Shown here: positions 1-8,495 of the stretch, piece after piece
How the letters are laid out: each line of letters begins with the position of its first letter
Position numbering within the stretch: the first letter of the stretch is position 1
DNA from: Dinoroseobacter sp965279125
GTDB taxonomy: Bacteria > Pseudomonadota > Alphaproteobacteria > Rhodobacterales > Rhodobacteraceae
Reading direction: 5' to 3'
Length of the DNA: 64,000 nucleotides
Assembly: GCA_965279125.1 (NCBI GenBank)
Contig: CBDIHL010000044.1
Coordinates: 186,001-250,000 of the forward strand
The notes under the pieces: generated by a model
Told to the model about the DNA's origin: nothing
Databases searched by the model: none
What the model saw: only the letters and a program-made list of their open reading frames with translations
Made by a program: the position numbers and the translations under genes

Positions 1-131
1 TCGACGCGCCCGTCCCAGAGCGGAAAGTCGTCGGCAACCATGTGAACATGCGCATCGCACGCGTTTTCAGGCAGCTTAACGCTTGGCGCCGACGGCGTGG
101 CGATGGGGGCGGCAGCTTGGGGGAACGTCAT
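1..131 (-). CDS. Amidohydrolase family protein, N-terminal part
   Basis: Reading leftwards from an ATG at 131, with a GGAG Shine-Dalgarno just upstream, the frame stays open to the window edge (43 codons). The peptide contains CDAHVHM, the metal-binding start of TIM-barrel amidohydrolases of the 2-pyrone-4,6-dicarboxylate lactonase (LigI-like) group, in which the H-x-H pair binds metal. A proline/alanine-rich lead of about 25 residues precedes it. The gene is divergent from the acyl-CoA-ligase-like gene at 210, so the two may share a control region and a catabolic route. The family is inferred from this short stretch only; the exact substrate cannot be read. Confidence 0.72.
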   Translation of the reverse strand, partial: MTFPQAAAPIATPSAPSVKLPENACDAHVHMVADDFPLWDGRV

Positions 132-209
132 GGGGATCTCCTCGGACGGGTTTTGCTTGACCGGGGTAACGGGCATGGCAGTCTTGGTAAACACATTGGA
201 GGGGCTCAT

Positions 210-1712
210 ATGAATTTGGCGGTTTGGCTGGAGCGGAATGCCGCCTTGCGCGGCACCGATCCGGCCCTTTGCATTGGCGCACAGGTGGTCGCGGATTACG
301 CAAGGTTCAACACTGACGCCGCGGCGGTGGCCGGCGCCTTGGTCGCGCGCGGCATTGCCCCCGGGGACCGCGTGGCGCTGTTTGCAAAGAACGTGCCGAC
401 GTATCTGACCGCCTTGTATGGCATCTGGCGCATCGGCGCGGTGGCCGTGCCGATCAATGCGAAGCTGCACCCGCGCGAGGCGGCGTGGATCTTGGAAAGC
501 TCTGGCGCGGCTTTCGTCTTTGCGACCGGTGATCTGGCGCAAGACCTGTCGGAGTTAACCACCATCCCGCTGGTTAACCTTAACACAAGCGCATTTACCT
601 TAATGACCCAGCACGCCCCGGCCCCGTTGGTTCATCGTGCCGCGGATGATTTGGCGTGGCTGTTCTATACCTCAGGCACCACAGGACGGCCCAAAGGCGT
701 GTGCATGACCTTCGGCATGTTGGAAGCGATGAGCCTGAATTACATCGCCGAAGTCGATAGCGTTTCGCCGGAAGATGGCGTGCTTTACGCCGCCCCGATC
801 AGCCACGCGGCGGGCATCTATAACATGGTGCATGTGCTGAAAGGCGCGCGGCATGTGTTCCCGCCTTCAGGCGGCTTTGACGCCGATGAGGTATTGGAAC
901 TGGCGCAAACCTGCGGGCCGCTTTCGGTCTTTATGGCCCCCACGATGGTCAGGCGGTTTACCGATGTGGCCCAGGCCAAAGGCGACATAGCGGCGGGCTT
1001 GCGCACGATCATCTATGCGGGCGGGCCGATGTATAACGCCGACATCATCGACGCGGTCGCATGGTTCGGGCCGAAATTCGTGCAGGTCTATGGCCAAGGC
1101 GAATGCCCGATGGGGATAACGGTGCTGGAGCGCGCTGATGTGGCCGACCGCACGCATCCAAGATGGCGTGAACGCCTCGGGTCGGTCGGGCGGGCGCAAG
1201 CCGCGGTGGAGGTCGCAATTGGTGGCGCTGAAGGCGCGATCCTGCCCCCCGGAGAGATCGGCGAGATCATGGTACGCGGAGCGATTGTAATGCCCGGCTA
1301 CTGGCAAAACCCGGAGGCGACGGCGAAGACGTTGGTCGATGGATGGTTAATGACCGGCGATGTCGGCAGCCTCGATACCGACGGATATTTAACCTTAACG
1401 GACCGGTCGAAAGACCTGATCATCTCGGGCGGGTCCAACATTTATCCGCGCGAGGTCGAAGAGGTGTTGTTAACCCATCCTTGCGTGCGCGAGGTTGCGG
1501 TGGTCGGCCAGCCCGATCCCGATTGGGGCGAAGTGGTGGTCGCGTTTGTCGTCGGCGATCTGGACGTGGACGCCCTTGATGCCCATTGCCGGGACACCAT
1601 CGCGCGGTTCAAGCGCCCCAAGAGCTACCGCGCGATTGATGCCTTGCCGAAGAACAATTACGGCAAGGTTCTGAAAACCGATCTGCGGGATTTACTGGCG
1701 CAGGATCAGTAA
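210..1712 (+). CDS. Class I adenylate-forming enzyme (acyl-CoA synthetase-like)
   Basis: A 500-residue AMP-dependent synthetase/ligase that would activate a carboxylic acid as an acyl-AMP and pass it to CoA. The P-loop-like motif YTSGTTGRPKG lies near residue 153, the TGD/DGYL hinge region near 390, the ISGGSNIYPREVEE segment near 410, and the catalytic C-terminal lysine in NNYGK near 485. I chose the ATG at 210 because GGAGG lies just before it and the family N-terminus (MNLAVWLERNA) begins there; an upstream in-frame ATG at 42 would overlap the divergent amidohydrolase. Valine-asparagine and leucine-threonine pairs are repeatedly written GTTAAC or TTAACC, unusual beside the GC-rich neighbours. 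Its stop overlaps that of the convergent MBL-fold gene. The substrate is unknown; a small aromatic or aliphatic acid is plausible from the amidohydrolase neighbour. Confidence 0.88.
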   Translation: MNLAVWLERNAALRGTDPALCIGAQVVADYARFNTDAAAVAGALVARGIAPGDRVALFAKNVPTYLTALYGIWRIGAVAVPINAKLHPREAAWILESSGAAFVFATGDLAQDLSELTTIPLVNLNTSAFTLMTQHAPAPLVHRAADDLAWLFYTSGTTGRPKGVCMTFGMLEAMSLNYIAEVDSVSPEDGVLYAAPISHAAGIYNMVHVLKGARHVFPPSGGFDADEVLELAQTCGPLSVFMAPTMVRRFTDVAQAKGDIAAGLRTIIYAGGPMYNADIIDAVAWFGPKFVQVYGQGECPMGITVLERADVADRTHPRWRERLGSVGRAQAAVEVAIGGAEGAILPPGEIGEIMVRGAIVMPGYWQNPEATAKTLVDGWLMTGDVGSLDTDGYLTLTDRSKDLIISGGSNIYPREVEEVLLTHPCVREVAVVGQPDPDWGEVVVAFVVGDLDVDALDAHCRDTIARFKRPKSYRAIDALPKNNYGKVLKTDLRDLLAQDQ

Positions 1713-2506
1713 CTTGGCAGTGCGCCCTTCGGGCCTTGATCAAGCCGGATCAGCCCCCCGGCCTGCGCCGGGAACAAGGTGCGCACCAAGGGATCATGGC
1801 CCGGCACGATAAGCTCGGGCGCGGAGGCGAGGTCGCGCAATGTCTCGAACCCGCGCATCATGTCTTCCATATCCACGACGATGGGGAACGGCTTTCGGGC
1901 GAGGAAATTCTCGTAATAATGCGCGGCATCAGAGGCAAGGCAGAGCCACCCGGCGCTGGTGCGCACCCGCACCGCCTGCAGCCCGCGCGCATGACCGCCG
2001 ATGCAATGCACAGTGACCCCCTCGGCCACTTCCCCATCGCCGTCGTGAAACATCATCTGACCTTGGTAAAGACGCTTGACCGCCTCGCAGATGTGATCGG
2101 CGGTATAGGGCATTTTCAGCGGCGCATGGCACATGCAAGGCCCGGTCGCATAAGCCATCTCGGCAGCTTGCATGTGTAATGTGGCGTTGGGAAACAGATG
2201 CAGACCGCCCGCGTGATCGTAATGCAGATGCGTCACGATCAAGGTGGTGATATCTTCAGGTTTCAACCCAAGCGGGCGCAAGGCCTCGCCCGGTTCCATC
2301 AAGATCGGACGGTCGCGGCGCGTGGCCTCGGCCTGATCATACCCGGTATCGACGAGGATCACCTCCGCCCTGCGCCGCAGCACCCACATGAAATAATCCA
2401 TCGCATGGGGCGCATCATGGGCGGGGTCGAACATGAAGCTATCGGCGCGGGTGCGTGCGTTTCGATCGGCGTACCGGATCGCGAAAACTTCCCAAGCGTT
2501 GGACAT
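1706..2506 (-). CDS. MBL-fold hydrolase, N-acyl homoserine lactonase-like
   Basis: A 266-residue metallo-beta-lactamase-fold hydrolase. The di-zinc motif is intact: HLHYDHAGG near residue 113, a third-site histidine in GGHARG, the bridging aspartate in SDAAHYY, and a final histidine in VPGHDP. This arrangement, including a tyrosine shortly after the bridging aspartate, resembles AHL lactonases, which open the lactone ring of quorum-sensing signals. An AGGAGGGG Shine-Dalgarno precedes the ATG. It converges on the acyl-CoA-ligase-like gene with a 7-base overlap. Lactonase activity is an inference: many roseobacter MBL proteins of this type act on other lactones or esters. Confidence 0.85.
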   Translation of the reverse strand: MSNAWEVFAIRYADRNARTRADSFMFDPAHDAPHAMDYFMWVLRRRAEVILVDTGYDQAEATRRDRPILMEPGEALRPLGLKPEDITTLIVTHLHYDHAGGLHLFPNATLHMQAAEMAYATGPCMCHAPLKMPYTADHICEAVKRLYQGQMMFHDGDGEVAEGVTVHCIGGHARGLQAVRVRTSAGWLCLASDAAHYYENFLARKPFPIVVDMEDMMRGFETLRDLASAPELIVPGHDPLVRTLFPAQAGGLIRLDQGPKGALPSY

Positions 2507-2601
2507 CTGCCCCTCCTTGCTACATTTGGCCCTATGAAACGCTTAGTTTTGCGGCAAAGCAAAGCTTGTGACGACGGTTAACTGCGGTAAGTTGCTGCGG
2601 G

Positions 2602-2616
2602 CGCTCAAATTGAGCG
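2602..2616. promoter_or_regulatory. 15-base inverted repeat upstream of the dehydrogenase gene
   Basis: CGCTCAA-A-TTGAGCG is a perfect 7-base inverted repeat around one base, ending 18 bases before the chosen start of the dehydrogenase. It could be a repressor operator or a small hairpin near the ribosome binding site. No regulator gene is adjacent. Confidence 0.35.
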
Positions 2617-2634
2617 GGAATGACGGGGATGGAT

Positions 2635-3705
2635 ATGACCGATTTTACCATTGCAGTGTTTGAAGGCGACGGCATCGGCGGCGAGATCATGGCCCCGACC
2701 TTGCGCATTTTGGACCGCTTGGCACGCGAGGGTCCGACCTACCGCTTGACCTTTGACCTCTTGCCTGCAGGCGCGGGACATTATGCGAAAACGGGCGAAG
2801 CTTTGCCAGCCACTTCGGTTGCGGCGGCGCGCGCGGCGGATGCAATCTTGTTGTCCGCGATGGGCCTGCCTTCGATCCGCTACCCCGATGGGACCGAGAT
2901 CGCGCCGCAGATTGATCTGCGCAAGATCCTCGACCTCTATGCGGGCGTCCGTCCTGTGCGTGTCGCCCCCGGCATTCCGAGCCCGCTGGCCGGTGTCGAG
3001 CAGCTTGATTTCGTGTTGATCCGCGAAAGCACCGAAGGGCTGTTTCATTCCAAGGGGCACGTGACTGAAGACATGGCCGAAGAGACGCTACGCATTACGC
3101 GCAAGACCTCAGAGAAGCTGTTTAAGTTCGCGTTTGAATTGGCCCGCCAACGCAAAAACGCAGGCCAAGGATCCGGCTTGGTGACCTGTGTGGACAAGGC
3201 GAATGTCTTTCGGGCCTTTGCCTTTTTCCGCGAGGTCTTTGATGCCGAGGCCGCAAATCATCCCGATATCGAGGCGAACCATGCCTATGTGGATGCGACA
3301 GCGCTTTGGATGGTCACGCAGCCTGAGCGCTTCGATGTTATGGTTACCGAAAATATGTTCGGCGACATACTTTCGGATTTGGGCGCCGGTCTGATGGGGG
3401 GGCTTGGCCTCGCGCCGAGTGCAGATATTGGCGATGATCATGCGGTGTTCCAACCCTGCCACGGCACCGCCCCGGATATTGCCGGCCAAGGCAAAGCCAA
3501 CCCGATTGCGATGATCCTGTCGGCGGCGATGATGCTGGAATGGTTGGGGCATACGCACTCCCATTCGGCGTTGGTCACGGATGGCGCAAGACTGCGAGAC
3601 GCGGTGGAGGTCGTGTTGAACGACGGCACGGTTCTGACAGGCGATATGGGCGGAACGGCCAGCACCGATCAGGTGGGTACTGCAATCGAGGCTGCATTGG
3701 GATGA
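2635..3705 (+). CDS. Isocitrate/isopropylmalate dehydrogenase family protein
   Basis: A 356-residue NAD(P)-dependent beta-decarboxylating dehydrogenase. It begins with the family signature FEGDGIGGEI, has IRESTEGLF in mid-protein, and the metal/cofactor block TENMFGDILSDLGAGLMGG followed by HGTAPDIAG. The family covers 3-isopropylmalate, isocitrate, homoisocitrate and tartrate/D-malate dehydrogenases. The isolated position, with no leuCD nearby, argues for a catabolic member such as tartrate or malate dehydrogenase rather than LeuB. I prefer the ATG at 2635 because GGGGA lies five bases before it; in-frame ATGs at 2620 and 2629 are alternatives. Its stop overlaps the start of the next gene (ATGA), so the two are translationally coupled. 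Confidence 0.88.
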   Translation: MTDFTIAVFEGDGIGGEIMAPTLRILDRLAREGPTYRLTFDLLPAGAGHYAKTGEALPATSVAAARAADAILLSAMGLPSIRYPDGTEIAPQIDLRKILDLYAGVRPVRVAPGIPSPLAGVEQLDFVLIRESTEGLFHSKGHVTEDMAEETLRITRKTSEKLFKFAFELARQRKNAGQGSGLVTCVDKANVFRAFAFFREVFDAEAANHPDIEANHAYVDATALWMVTQPERFDVMVTENMFGDILSDLGAGLMGGLGLAPSADIGDDHAVFQPCHGTAPDIAGQGKANPIAMILSAAMMLEWLGHTHSHSALVTDGARLRDAVEVVLNDGTVLTGDMGGTASTDQVGTAIEAALG

Positions 3706-4724
3706 TCCGAGTTGCCTGCCTTGGTGCCGGATATTTCGCGCAGTTCCACATCGATGGCTGGCGACGGCTTCAAGACGCTGAACTGGTCGGTATCGCTGAT
3801 GTGGATCCCCGCCGCGTAGAGGGCCTTGGTGCGCCCGGCTTCGGTGATCTGGAAACGATGCTTGCGGCCACAAAGCCAGATGTATTGGATTTGATTGTGC
3901 CACCCAAGGCACAGGCGGACGCAATTCGCGTAGCACTTTCCTCTGGAGTGAAAGTGATCATCTGCCAAAAGCCTTTCTGCACCTCTCTCGGTGAGGCCGC
4001 AGCAATCACATCGGAGGCTGAGAAGGCAGGTACAACACTGGTTATACACGAGAATTTTCGCTGGCAACCTTGGTATCGCACGATCAAGGCAGCCCTCGAT
4101 GCCGGACGTGTTGGTGATCTTCATCAGGTCAGCTTTCGGTTTCGCACCGGCGACGGACAAGGCCCGGATGCCTATGCGGACCGCCAACCCGCTTTTCGCA
4201 CGATGGAGCGGCTGCTTATCCGCGAAACCGGCGTGCATTGGGTCGACACCTTCCGCTACCTGCTGGGACGCCCGCGCGCGGTCTATGCGGAATTGCGCCA
4301 GATGAACCCGGTACTGAAAGGCGAGGATGCGGGCATCGTGATTTTCGATCATGTTCGCGACGGTCAGCCTGTCCGTGCAGTTTTTGACGGCAATCGCCAC
4401 CTCGATCATGCCACTGAAAATCCGCGCCTGACATTTGGTGAATGCTGGGTTGAAGGCAGCGCAGGCACGATCACGCTGGCAGGCGACGGGTCCGTGAAAC
4501 TTCGCCGTTTTGGGCAATTTGAGACCGACACATTGCTGGCCGCACGATCCTATCAGGGATTTGCCGGCGACTGTGTCTACGCGCTGCAAAACCATGTACT
4601 TGCGGCGATGGCCGGCGCGCGTTCGTTCGAGAACACCGCCCGCGATTATCTTGAAGTGCTAGAGATTGAGGGCGCGATATATGCCTCGGCCAAGAAAGGT
4701 GCGAAAATTAGGATAAAGGCGTAA
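3702..4724 (+). CDS. Gfo/Idh/MocA family oxidoreductase
   Basis: A 340-residue NAD(P)-dependent oxidoreductase. The N-terminus has a Rossmann motif (CLGAGYFAQFH), and the family EKP motif appears as QKPF near residue 90. The C-terminal half fits the substrate-binding alpha/beta domain. The family oxidises or reduces sugars, inositols and related polyols. The start overlaps the stop of the preceding dehydrogenase in ATGA, and reading further upstream would run deep inside that gene. The pair probably acts on one carbohydrate- or hydroxyacid-derived substrate, but nothing in the sequence names it. It ends three bases before the stop of convergent irr. Confidence 0.88.
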   Translation: MIRVACLGAGYFAQFHIDGWRRLQDAELVGIADVDPRRVEGLGAPGFGDLETMLAATKPDVLDLIVPPKAQADAIRVALSSGVKVIICQKPFCTSLGEAAAITSEAEKAGTTLVIHENFRWQPWYRTIKAALDAGRVGDLHQVSFRFRTGDGQGPDAYADRQPAFRTMERLLIRETGVHWVDTFRYLLGRPRAVYAELRQMNPVLKGEDAGIVIFDHVRDGQPVRAVFDGNRHLDHATENPRLTFGECWVEGSAGTITLAGDGSVKLRRFGQFETDTLLAARSYQGFAGDCVYALQNHVLAAMAGARSFENTARDYLEVLEIEGAIYASAKKGAKIRIKA

Positions 4725-4727
4725 GCG

Positions 4728-5144
4728 CTAGGTCTTTCGGATCCGGATCACGACATCGACTTTGGCCACTTCCATGCCCTCGGGCGGGGTCGGCAGGCTG
4801 GAAATCTCAAGCGCATCGGCGGGCGCGTCGGTCAGACGACCATCCTCTTCCCAGTAGAAATGCGGGTGATCGTCCATACGGGTGTCGAAGTAGCTCTTGG
4901 ATCCGTCGACGGTGATTTCCTGGATCAGGCCCGCCTCGCAGAACGCGCGCAGAGTGTTGTAGACGGTGGCCAATGACACACGCTCGCCGGTTTGGATCGA
5001 CGCGTCATAGAGGCTTTCCGCGGTCACGTGCCGGGCCTTGCCGTCGCCCACAAGCAACTCGCCCAGCGCCACGCGCTGACGCGTGGGCCGCACGCCCGCT
5101 TGGGCCAGCCATTCTGTACTGCGGATCGTCTTGTCGGGCGTCAT
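4728..5144 (-). CDS. irr: Fur-family iron response regulator Irr
   Basis: A 138-residue Fur-family repressor. The winged-helix part carries GVRPTRQRVALGELL and SLATVYNTLRAF, and the middle has the histidine-containing DDHPHFYWEEDG region that in Irr replaces the usual Fur metal site. In alphaproteobacteria Irr senses haem and iron status and controls haem synthesis and iron uptake genes. Its position divergent from fabA is the usual Rhodobacteraceae arrangement and supports the assignment. I start at the ATG at 5144, giving the standard length; the open frame continues upstream but that extension is arginine-rich and covers the promoter. Confidence 0.92.
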   Translation of the reverse strand: MTPDKTIRSTEWLAQAGVRPTRQRVALGELLVGDGKARHVTAESLYDASIQTGERVSLATVYNTLRAFCEAGLIQEITVDGSKSYFDTRMDDHPHFYWEEDGRLTDAPADALEISSLPTPPEGMEVAKVDVVIRIRKT

Positions 5145-5171
5145 TGACGGCGTCCTTTTCCTCTTGCGACT

Positions 5172-5201
5172 CTTATATGGTGGAAATGGTCGGAATTTCA
5201 A
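5172..5201 (-). promoter_or_regulatory. Putative irr promoter
   Basis: Reading leftwards, TTGAAA (5196-5201) and TATAAG (5172-5177) are separated by 18 bases and lie about 30 bases before the irr start. They resemble sigma-70 -35 and -10 boxes. The adjoining sequence ATTTGCAATTGAAAT is nearly palindromic and might be a control site, but I do not see a clear Irr/ICE box. Confidence 0.5.
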
Positions 5202-5326
5202 TTGCAAATCCTTCGCAACTGGACCGCTTTGACCACGCCCCGCACGGGCAGCGCCCTTGTCACCCGACATTTTGCGGTGGTAGAGGAACAAGACCTACAA
5301 TTTGTGCCCTTGGGAGAGCAGCCCGC

Positions 5327-5836
5327 ATGACTCAGTATCCGACATCTTTCGACAAGGAAGGCTTGCTTCAATGCGCCCGTGGCGAGTTGTTTGGCCCCGG
5401 CAACGCGCAATTGCCTGCCCCTCCGATGCTGATGATGGACCGGATTACGGATGTGTCGGCCGACGGTGGTGCCCATGGCAAAGGCCACATCACGGCCGAG
5501 TTCGACATCACCCCGGACCTGTGGTTCTTCGACTGTCATTTCCCCGGCAACCCGATCATGCCCGGCTGTCTTGGCCTCGATGGCCTCTGGCAGCTGACCG
5601 GATTCAACCTTGGTTGGCGCGGCTGGCAGGGGCGCGGCTATGCGCTTGGCGTGGGCGAGGTGAAGCTGACCGGGATGGTGCGGCCCGAGCGTAAGATGCT
5701 GACCTATAAGATTGATTTCACCAAGGCGATCCAGACACGCCGCCTGACGATGGGTGTGGCCGACGGGATCGTCGAGGCCGATGGCGAAGTGATTTATCAG
5801 GTGACGGGGATGAAAGTGGCGCTGAGCGAGAGCTAG
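5327..5836 (+). CDS. fabA: 3-hydroxydecanoyl-ACP dehydratase/isomerase
   Basis: A 169-residue hot-dog-fold enzyme that dehydrates 3-hydroxydecanoyl-ACP and isomerises trans-2- to cis-3-decenoyl-ACP, the branch point of anaerobic-type unsaturated fatty acid synthesis in the cytoplasm. The active-site block WFFDCHFPGNPIMPG and LGLDGLWQL places the catalytic histidine at residue 71 and the aspartate at 85, one off the E. coli numbering. The ATG at 5327 follows GGGAGAG and gives full family length; the frame extends upstream without similarity. It is the first gene of fabA-(unknown)-fabB-fabI and is divergent from irr. Confidence 0.96.
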   Translation: MTQYPTSFDKEGLLQCARGELFGPGNAQLPAPPMLMMDRITDVSADGGAHGKGHITAEFDITPDLWFFDCHFPGNPIMPGCLGLDGLWQLTGFNLGWRGWQGRGYALGVGEVKLTGMVRPERKMLTYKIDFTKAIQTRRLTMGVADGIVEADGEVIYQVTGMKVALSES

Positions 5837-5845
5837 GCATACGCC

Positions 5846-6280
5846 ATGACCCCGCGCCAGCTTCGCCGACGGATCAGGCGACTTGATGCGAACCTACCGC
5901 TTCACCGCAAGCTGGAGGCAGAATTGGCTGAAGGCGTGGGTTATGGTGCATGGTATAATTCACAAAAGCAGCATTGGTTAGGTTGGCTTGCGGAATACGA
6001 CGGCCCCGGCGCTTATCAACGCAAACCCAGTGGCCGTCGCTCCGCGCAGTTTGCGTATAACCACATACAGTGTGCCCCAATGCTCCTGTGGTTGGCCGAA
6101 GCTCTTGAGCTGCCCGAAACCAAGCTGGAGGAAGCCTTTCTCGCAGTGTTAGATGCAAGATCGAGCCATTCAAAAATATGTGCCGCGCTGAGGCGCGTTA
6201 TTCCGTGGTCTGATGTTTTTGATGCACTGGAACTCAAGCAAACCAAAGTCGATCGCATATTTGACCTGTTTGCGAAGTAG
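5846..6280 (+). CDS. Conserved-looking hypothetical protein inserted between fabA and fabB
   Basis: A 144-residue soluble protein I cannot assign to a function. It begins with an arginine-rich helix (TPRQLRRRIRRL), continues with ELAEGVGYGAWYNSQKQHWLGWL and EYDGPGAYQRK, then a helical stretch (YNHIQCAPMLLWLAEAL), and ends in a leucine-rich amphipathic segment. I recall similar short proteins in other bacteria, but without a function. The ATG lies nine bases after fabA ends. Its base composition is visibly lower in G+C, with more A/T-ending codons (TTA, ATA, AAA), than fabA or fabB. This suggests it was added to an operon that is usually just fabA-fabB-fabI. Confidence 0.7.
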   Translation: MTPRQLRRRIRRLDANLPLHRKLEAELAEGVGYGAWYNSQKQHWLGWLAEYDGPGAYQRKPSGRRSAQFAYNHIQCAPMLLWLAEALELPETKLEEAFLAVLDARSSHSKICAALRRVIPWSDVFDALELKQTKVDRIFDLFAK

Positions 6281-6367
6281 CGTTCGGCCTCAGCGTTTCG
6301 TCCTCACCCTTGCCCACTCCGCGACTGTCCCTTAACACAGGTCGAACCGGATAAGAGGGAGCAGCAC

Positions 6368-7597
6368 ATGCGCAGAGTCGTCATCACAGGCATCGGAATT
6401 GTCTCGCCCATTGGCAACAATCCCGCGGAGGTTGAGGACAGCCTGCGCGTTGGGCGCTCGGGCATCACCTTCTCGGACGTCTATGCCGAGAACGGCTTTC
6501 GCAGCCAAGTCCACGGCGTCCCGCAGATTGATCTGACCGAGAATATCGACAAGCGTCAGCTGCGCTTTATGGGGCCCGGTGCCGCGTTCAACTATATCGC
6601 AATGGAGCAGGCGATTGCCGATTCCGGACTTGAGGACAGCGATGTGTCGAATGAGCGGACGGGCTTGGTCGTCGGCTCTGGCGGGCCATCGACCTCGAAC
6701 TTTTTCACCGCTTTTGACACGGTAAAGACCAAGGGTGCGCCGAAGCGTATGGGGCCGTTCATGGTGACGCGCTGCATGTCATCGACAAACTCGGCCTGCC
6801 TTGCGACCCCGTTCAAGATCAAGGGCGTGAACTACTCGATCACCTCGGCCTGCTCGACCTCCGCCCATTGCATCGGCAACGGCACCGAGCTGATCCAGTT
6901 CGGCAAGCAAGACATCGTCTTTGCCGGCGGCGGTGAGGAGATTGACTGGACGCTGTCGTGCCTGTTCGACGCGATGGGCGCGATGTCCTCGAAATATAAC
7001 GACACGCCTGAGACCGCATCGCGCACATTCGATGCGACGCGCGACGGCTTTGTGATCGCAGGCGGCGGCGGTGTTGTGGTGCTTGAAGAGCTGAACCACG
7101 CACTTGCGCGCGGCGCGAAGATCTACGCCGAGGTTACGGGATATGGCGCGACCAGCGACGGCCACGACATGGTGGCCCCGTCTGGCGAAGGCGGCGAACG
7201 GTCGATGAAGCAGGCGCTCGCGACCCTGCCCGAGGGACGCAAGGTTGACTACATCAACGCCCACGGGACCTCTACCCCTGCGGGCGACGTGACCGAGGTG
7301 GAAGCGGTACGGCGCGTCTTTGGCAAGGGCACGACCCCGCCGATGGCGTCCACCAAATCGCTGACCGGGCATTCACTGGGGGCCACGGGCGTGCATGAGG
7401 CGATCTATTCGCTGATCATGATGAACAAGGGCTTTATCGCGGCCAGCGCCAACGTGACCGAGCTGGACCCGGCGATCGAGGCCGACGAGATCGTGACCGA
7501 GCTGCGCGACGGGGTGGAGCTGGACAGCGTCTTGTCAAACTCGTTCGGGTTTGGCGGGACCAACGCGACGCTCGTGATGTCGAAGTACAAGGATTGA
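6368..7597 (+). CDS. fabB: 3-oxoacyl-ACP synthase I
   Basis: A 409-residue beta-ketoacyl-ACP synthase that elongates the cis-3-decenoyl-ACP made by FabA, keeping the double bond. The Cys-His-His triad is complete: C162 in SACSTSAH, H299 in NAHGTSTPAGD and H335 in GHSLGATG. GAGGGAG precedes the ATG. The 87-base gap upstream is long for this operon and may hold a secondary start of transcription, but I see no convincing boxes. fabI follows after five bases, supporting co-expression. Confidence 0.96.
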   Translation: MRRVVITGIGIVSPIGNNPAEVEDSLRVGRSGITFSDVYAENGFRSQVHGVPQIDLTENIDKRQLRFMGPGAAFNYIAMEQAIADSGLEDSDVSNERTGLVVGSGGPSTSNFFTAFDTVKTKGAPKRMGPFMVTRCMSSTNSACLATPFKIKGVNYSITSACSTSAHCIGNGTELIQFGKQDIVFAGGGEEIDWTLSCLFDAMGAMSSKYNDTPETASRTFDATRDGFVIAGGGGVVVLEELNHALARGAKIYAEVTGYGATSDGHDMVAPSGEGGERSMKQALATLPEGRKVDYINAHGTSTPAGDVTEVEAVRRVFGKGTTPPMASTKSLTGHSLGATGVHEAIYSLIMMNKGFIAASANVTELDPAIEADEIVTELRDGVELDSVLSNSFGFGGTNATLVMSKYKD

Positions 7598-7602
7598 ACG
7601 GG

Positions 7603-8391
7603 ATGAGCGGTGTTCTAAGCGGAAAACGCGGCCTCGTGATGGGCGTGGCCAACGAGCGATCCATCGCATGGGGCATCGCGAAAGCCTGCGCTGAGGCGGG
7701 GGCGGAACTGGCGTTCTCGTATCAAGGCGAGGCGTTCGGAAAGCGGGTGGAGCCTTTGGCGGCCTCGCTTGGGTCCGACTTGCTGGTCGATGTGGACGTG
7801 ACCGATGATGCGTCGCTGGACGGTGCCTTTGAGACCTTGAAGGCGCGTTGGGATCGGCTGGATTTCATCGTCCATGCGGTGGCCTATTCCGACAAAGCCG
7901 AGCTGACGGGGCGGTTCTTGGACACGTCGCGCGATAACTTCAAAAACTCGCTGGATATCTCGTGCTACTCGCTGATCGAGTTGACCCGCCGCGCGCATCC
8001 GATGATGACCGAAGGCGGCACGGTGTTGACGCTGACCTATGGCGGATCGAACCGGGTGACACCGTTTTACAACGTGATGGGCGTGGCGAAGGCGGCGTTG
8101 GAATCGGCGACGCGCTATCTGGCGAACGACCTGGGCCGTGATGGCATCCGGGTGAACGCGATCTCGCCTGGGCCGATGAAAACGCTCGCCGGGGCTGCGA
8201 TTGGCGGGGCGCGCAAGACGTATCGGCACACGGAGCAGAACGCACCCTTGGGGTCGAACGCGACGTTGGAGGCTGTGGGCGGCACTGCCGTATACCTGAT
8301 TTCCGACGCGGGCGCGTGTACGACAGGCGAGATTATTCGCGTTGATGGCGGGTTCCATGTCTTGGGGATGCCGCAGGTGGATAACATTTAA
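7603..8391 (+). CDS. fabI: Enoyl-ACP reductase (NADH)
   Basis: A 262-residue atypical short-chain dehydrogenase that performs the last reduction of each fatty acid elongation cycle and is the triclosan target in many bacteria. It has the divergent FabI glycine motif (GVANERSIAWGIA), with Y146, Y156 and K163 at the positions known from E. coli FabI. I use the ATG at 7603; a TTG at 7594 overlapping the fabB stop would add three residues without benefit. It is the last gene of the fab operon, followed by a terminator hairpin. Confidence 0.95.
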   Translation: MSGVLSGKRGLVMGVANERSIAWGIAKACAEAGAELAFSYQGEAFGKRVEPLAASLGSDLLVDVDVTDDASLDGAFETLKARWDRLDFIVHAVAYSDKAELTGRFLDTSRDNFKNSLDISCYSLIELTRRAHPMMTEGGTVLTLTYGGSNRVTPFYNVMGVAKAALESATRYLANDLGRDGIRVNAISPGPMKTLAGAAIGGARKTYRHTEQNAPLGSNATLEAVGGTAVYLISDAGACTTGEIIRVDGGFHVLGMPQVDNI

Positions 8392-8400
8392 GGCGCCTCC

Positions 8401-8425
8401 GGCGGGGATATTTAAGAAAGCAAAG
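8401..8425 (+). repeat. Short dispersed intergenic element (copy 1)
   Basis: The sequence GGCGGGGATATTTAAGAAAG and the five bases after it resemble segments at 23121-23150, 33021-33040 and 40668-40696. It sits just after the fabI stop, before the terminator. A G-rich start followed by (GA)TATTT and a purine-rich tail is common between genes in roseobacters; its role is unknown. Confidence 0.4.
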
Positions 8426-8450
8426 AGGGGTGCCGGTGGTGCCCCTTTTC
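8426..8450 (+). terminator. Rho-independent terminator of the fab operon
   Basis: AGGGGTGCC pairs with GGTGCCCCT over nine base pairs (two G-U wobbles) around a three-base loop, followed directly by TTTTCCTT. It lies 35 bases after the fabI stop. Confidence 0.75.
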
Positions 8451-8495
8451 CTTAGACGGCTTGCGTGGCAGGGTCGCGGCGCGAGGAGATGTTTG

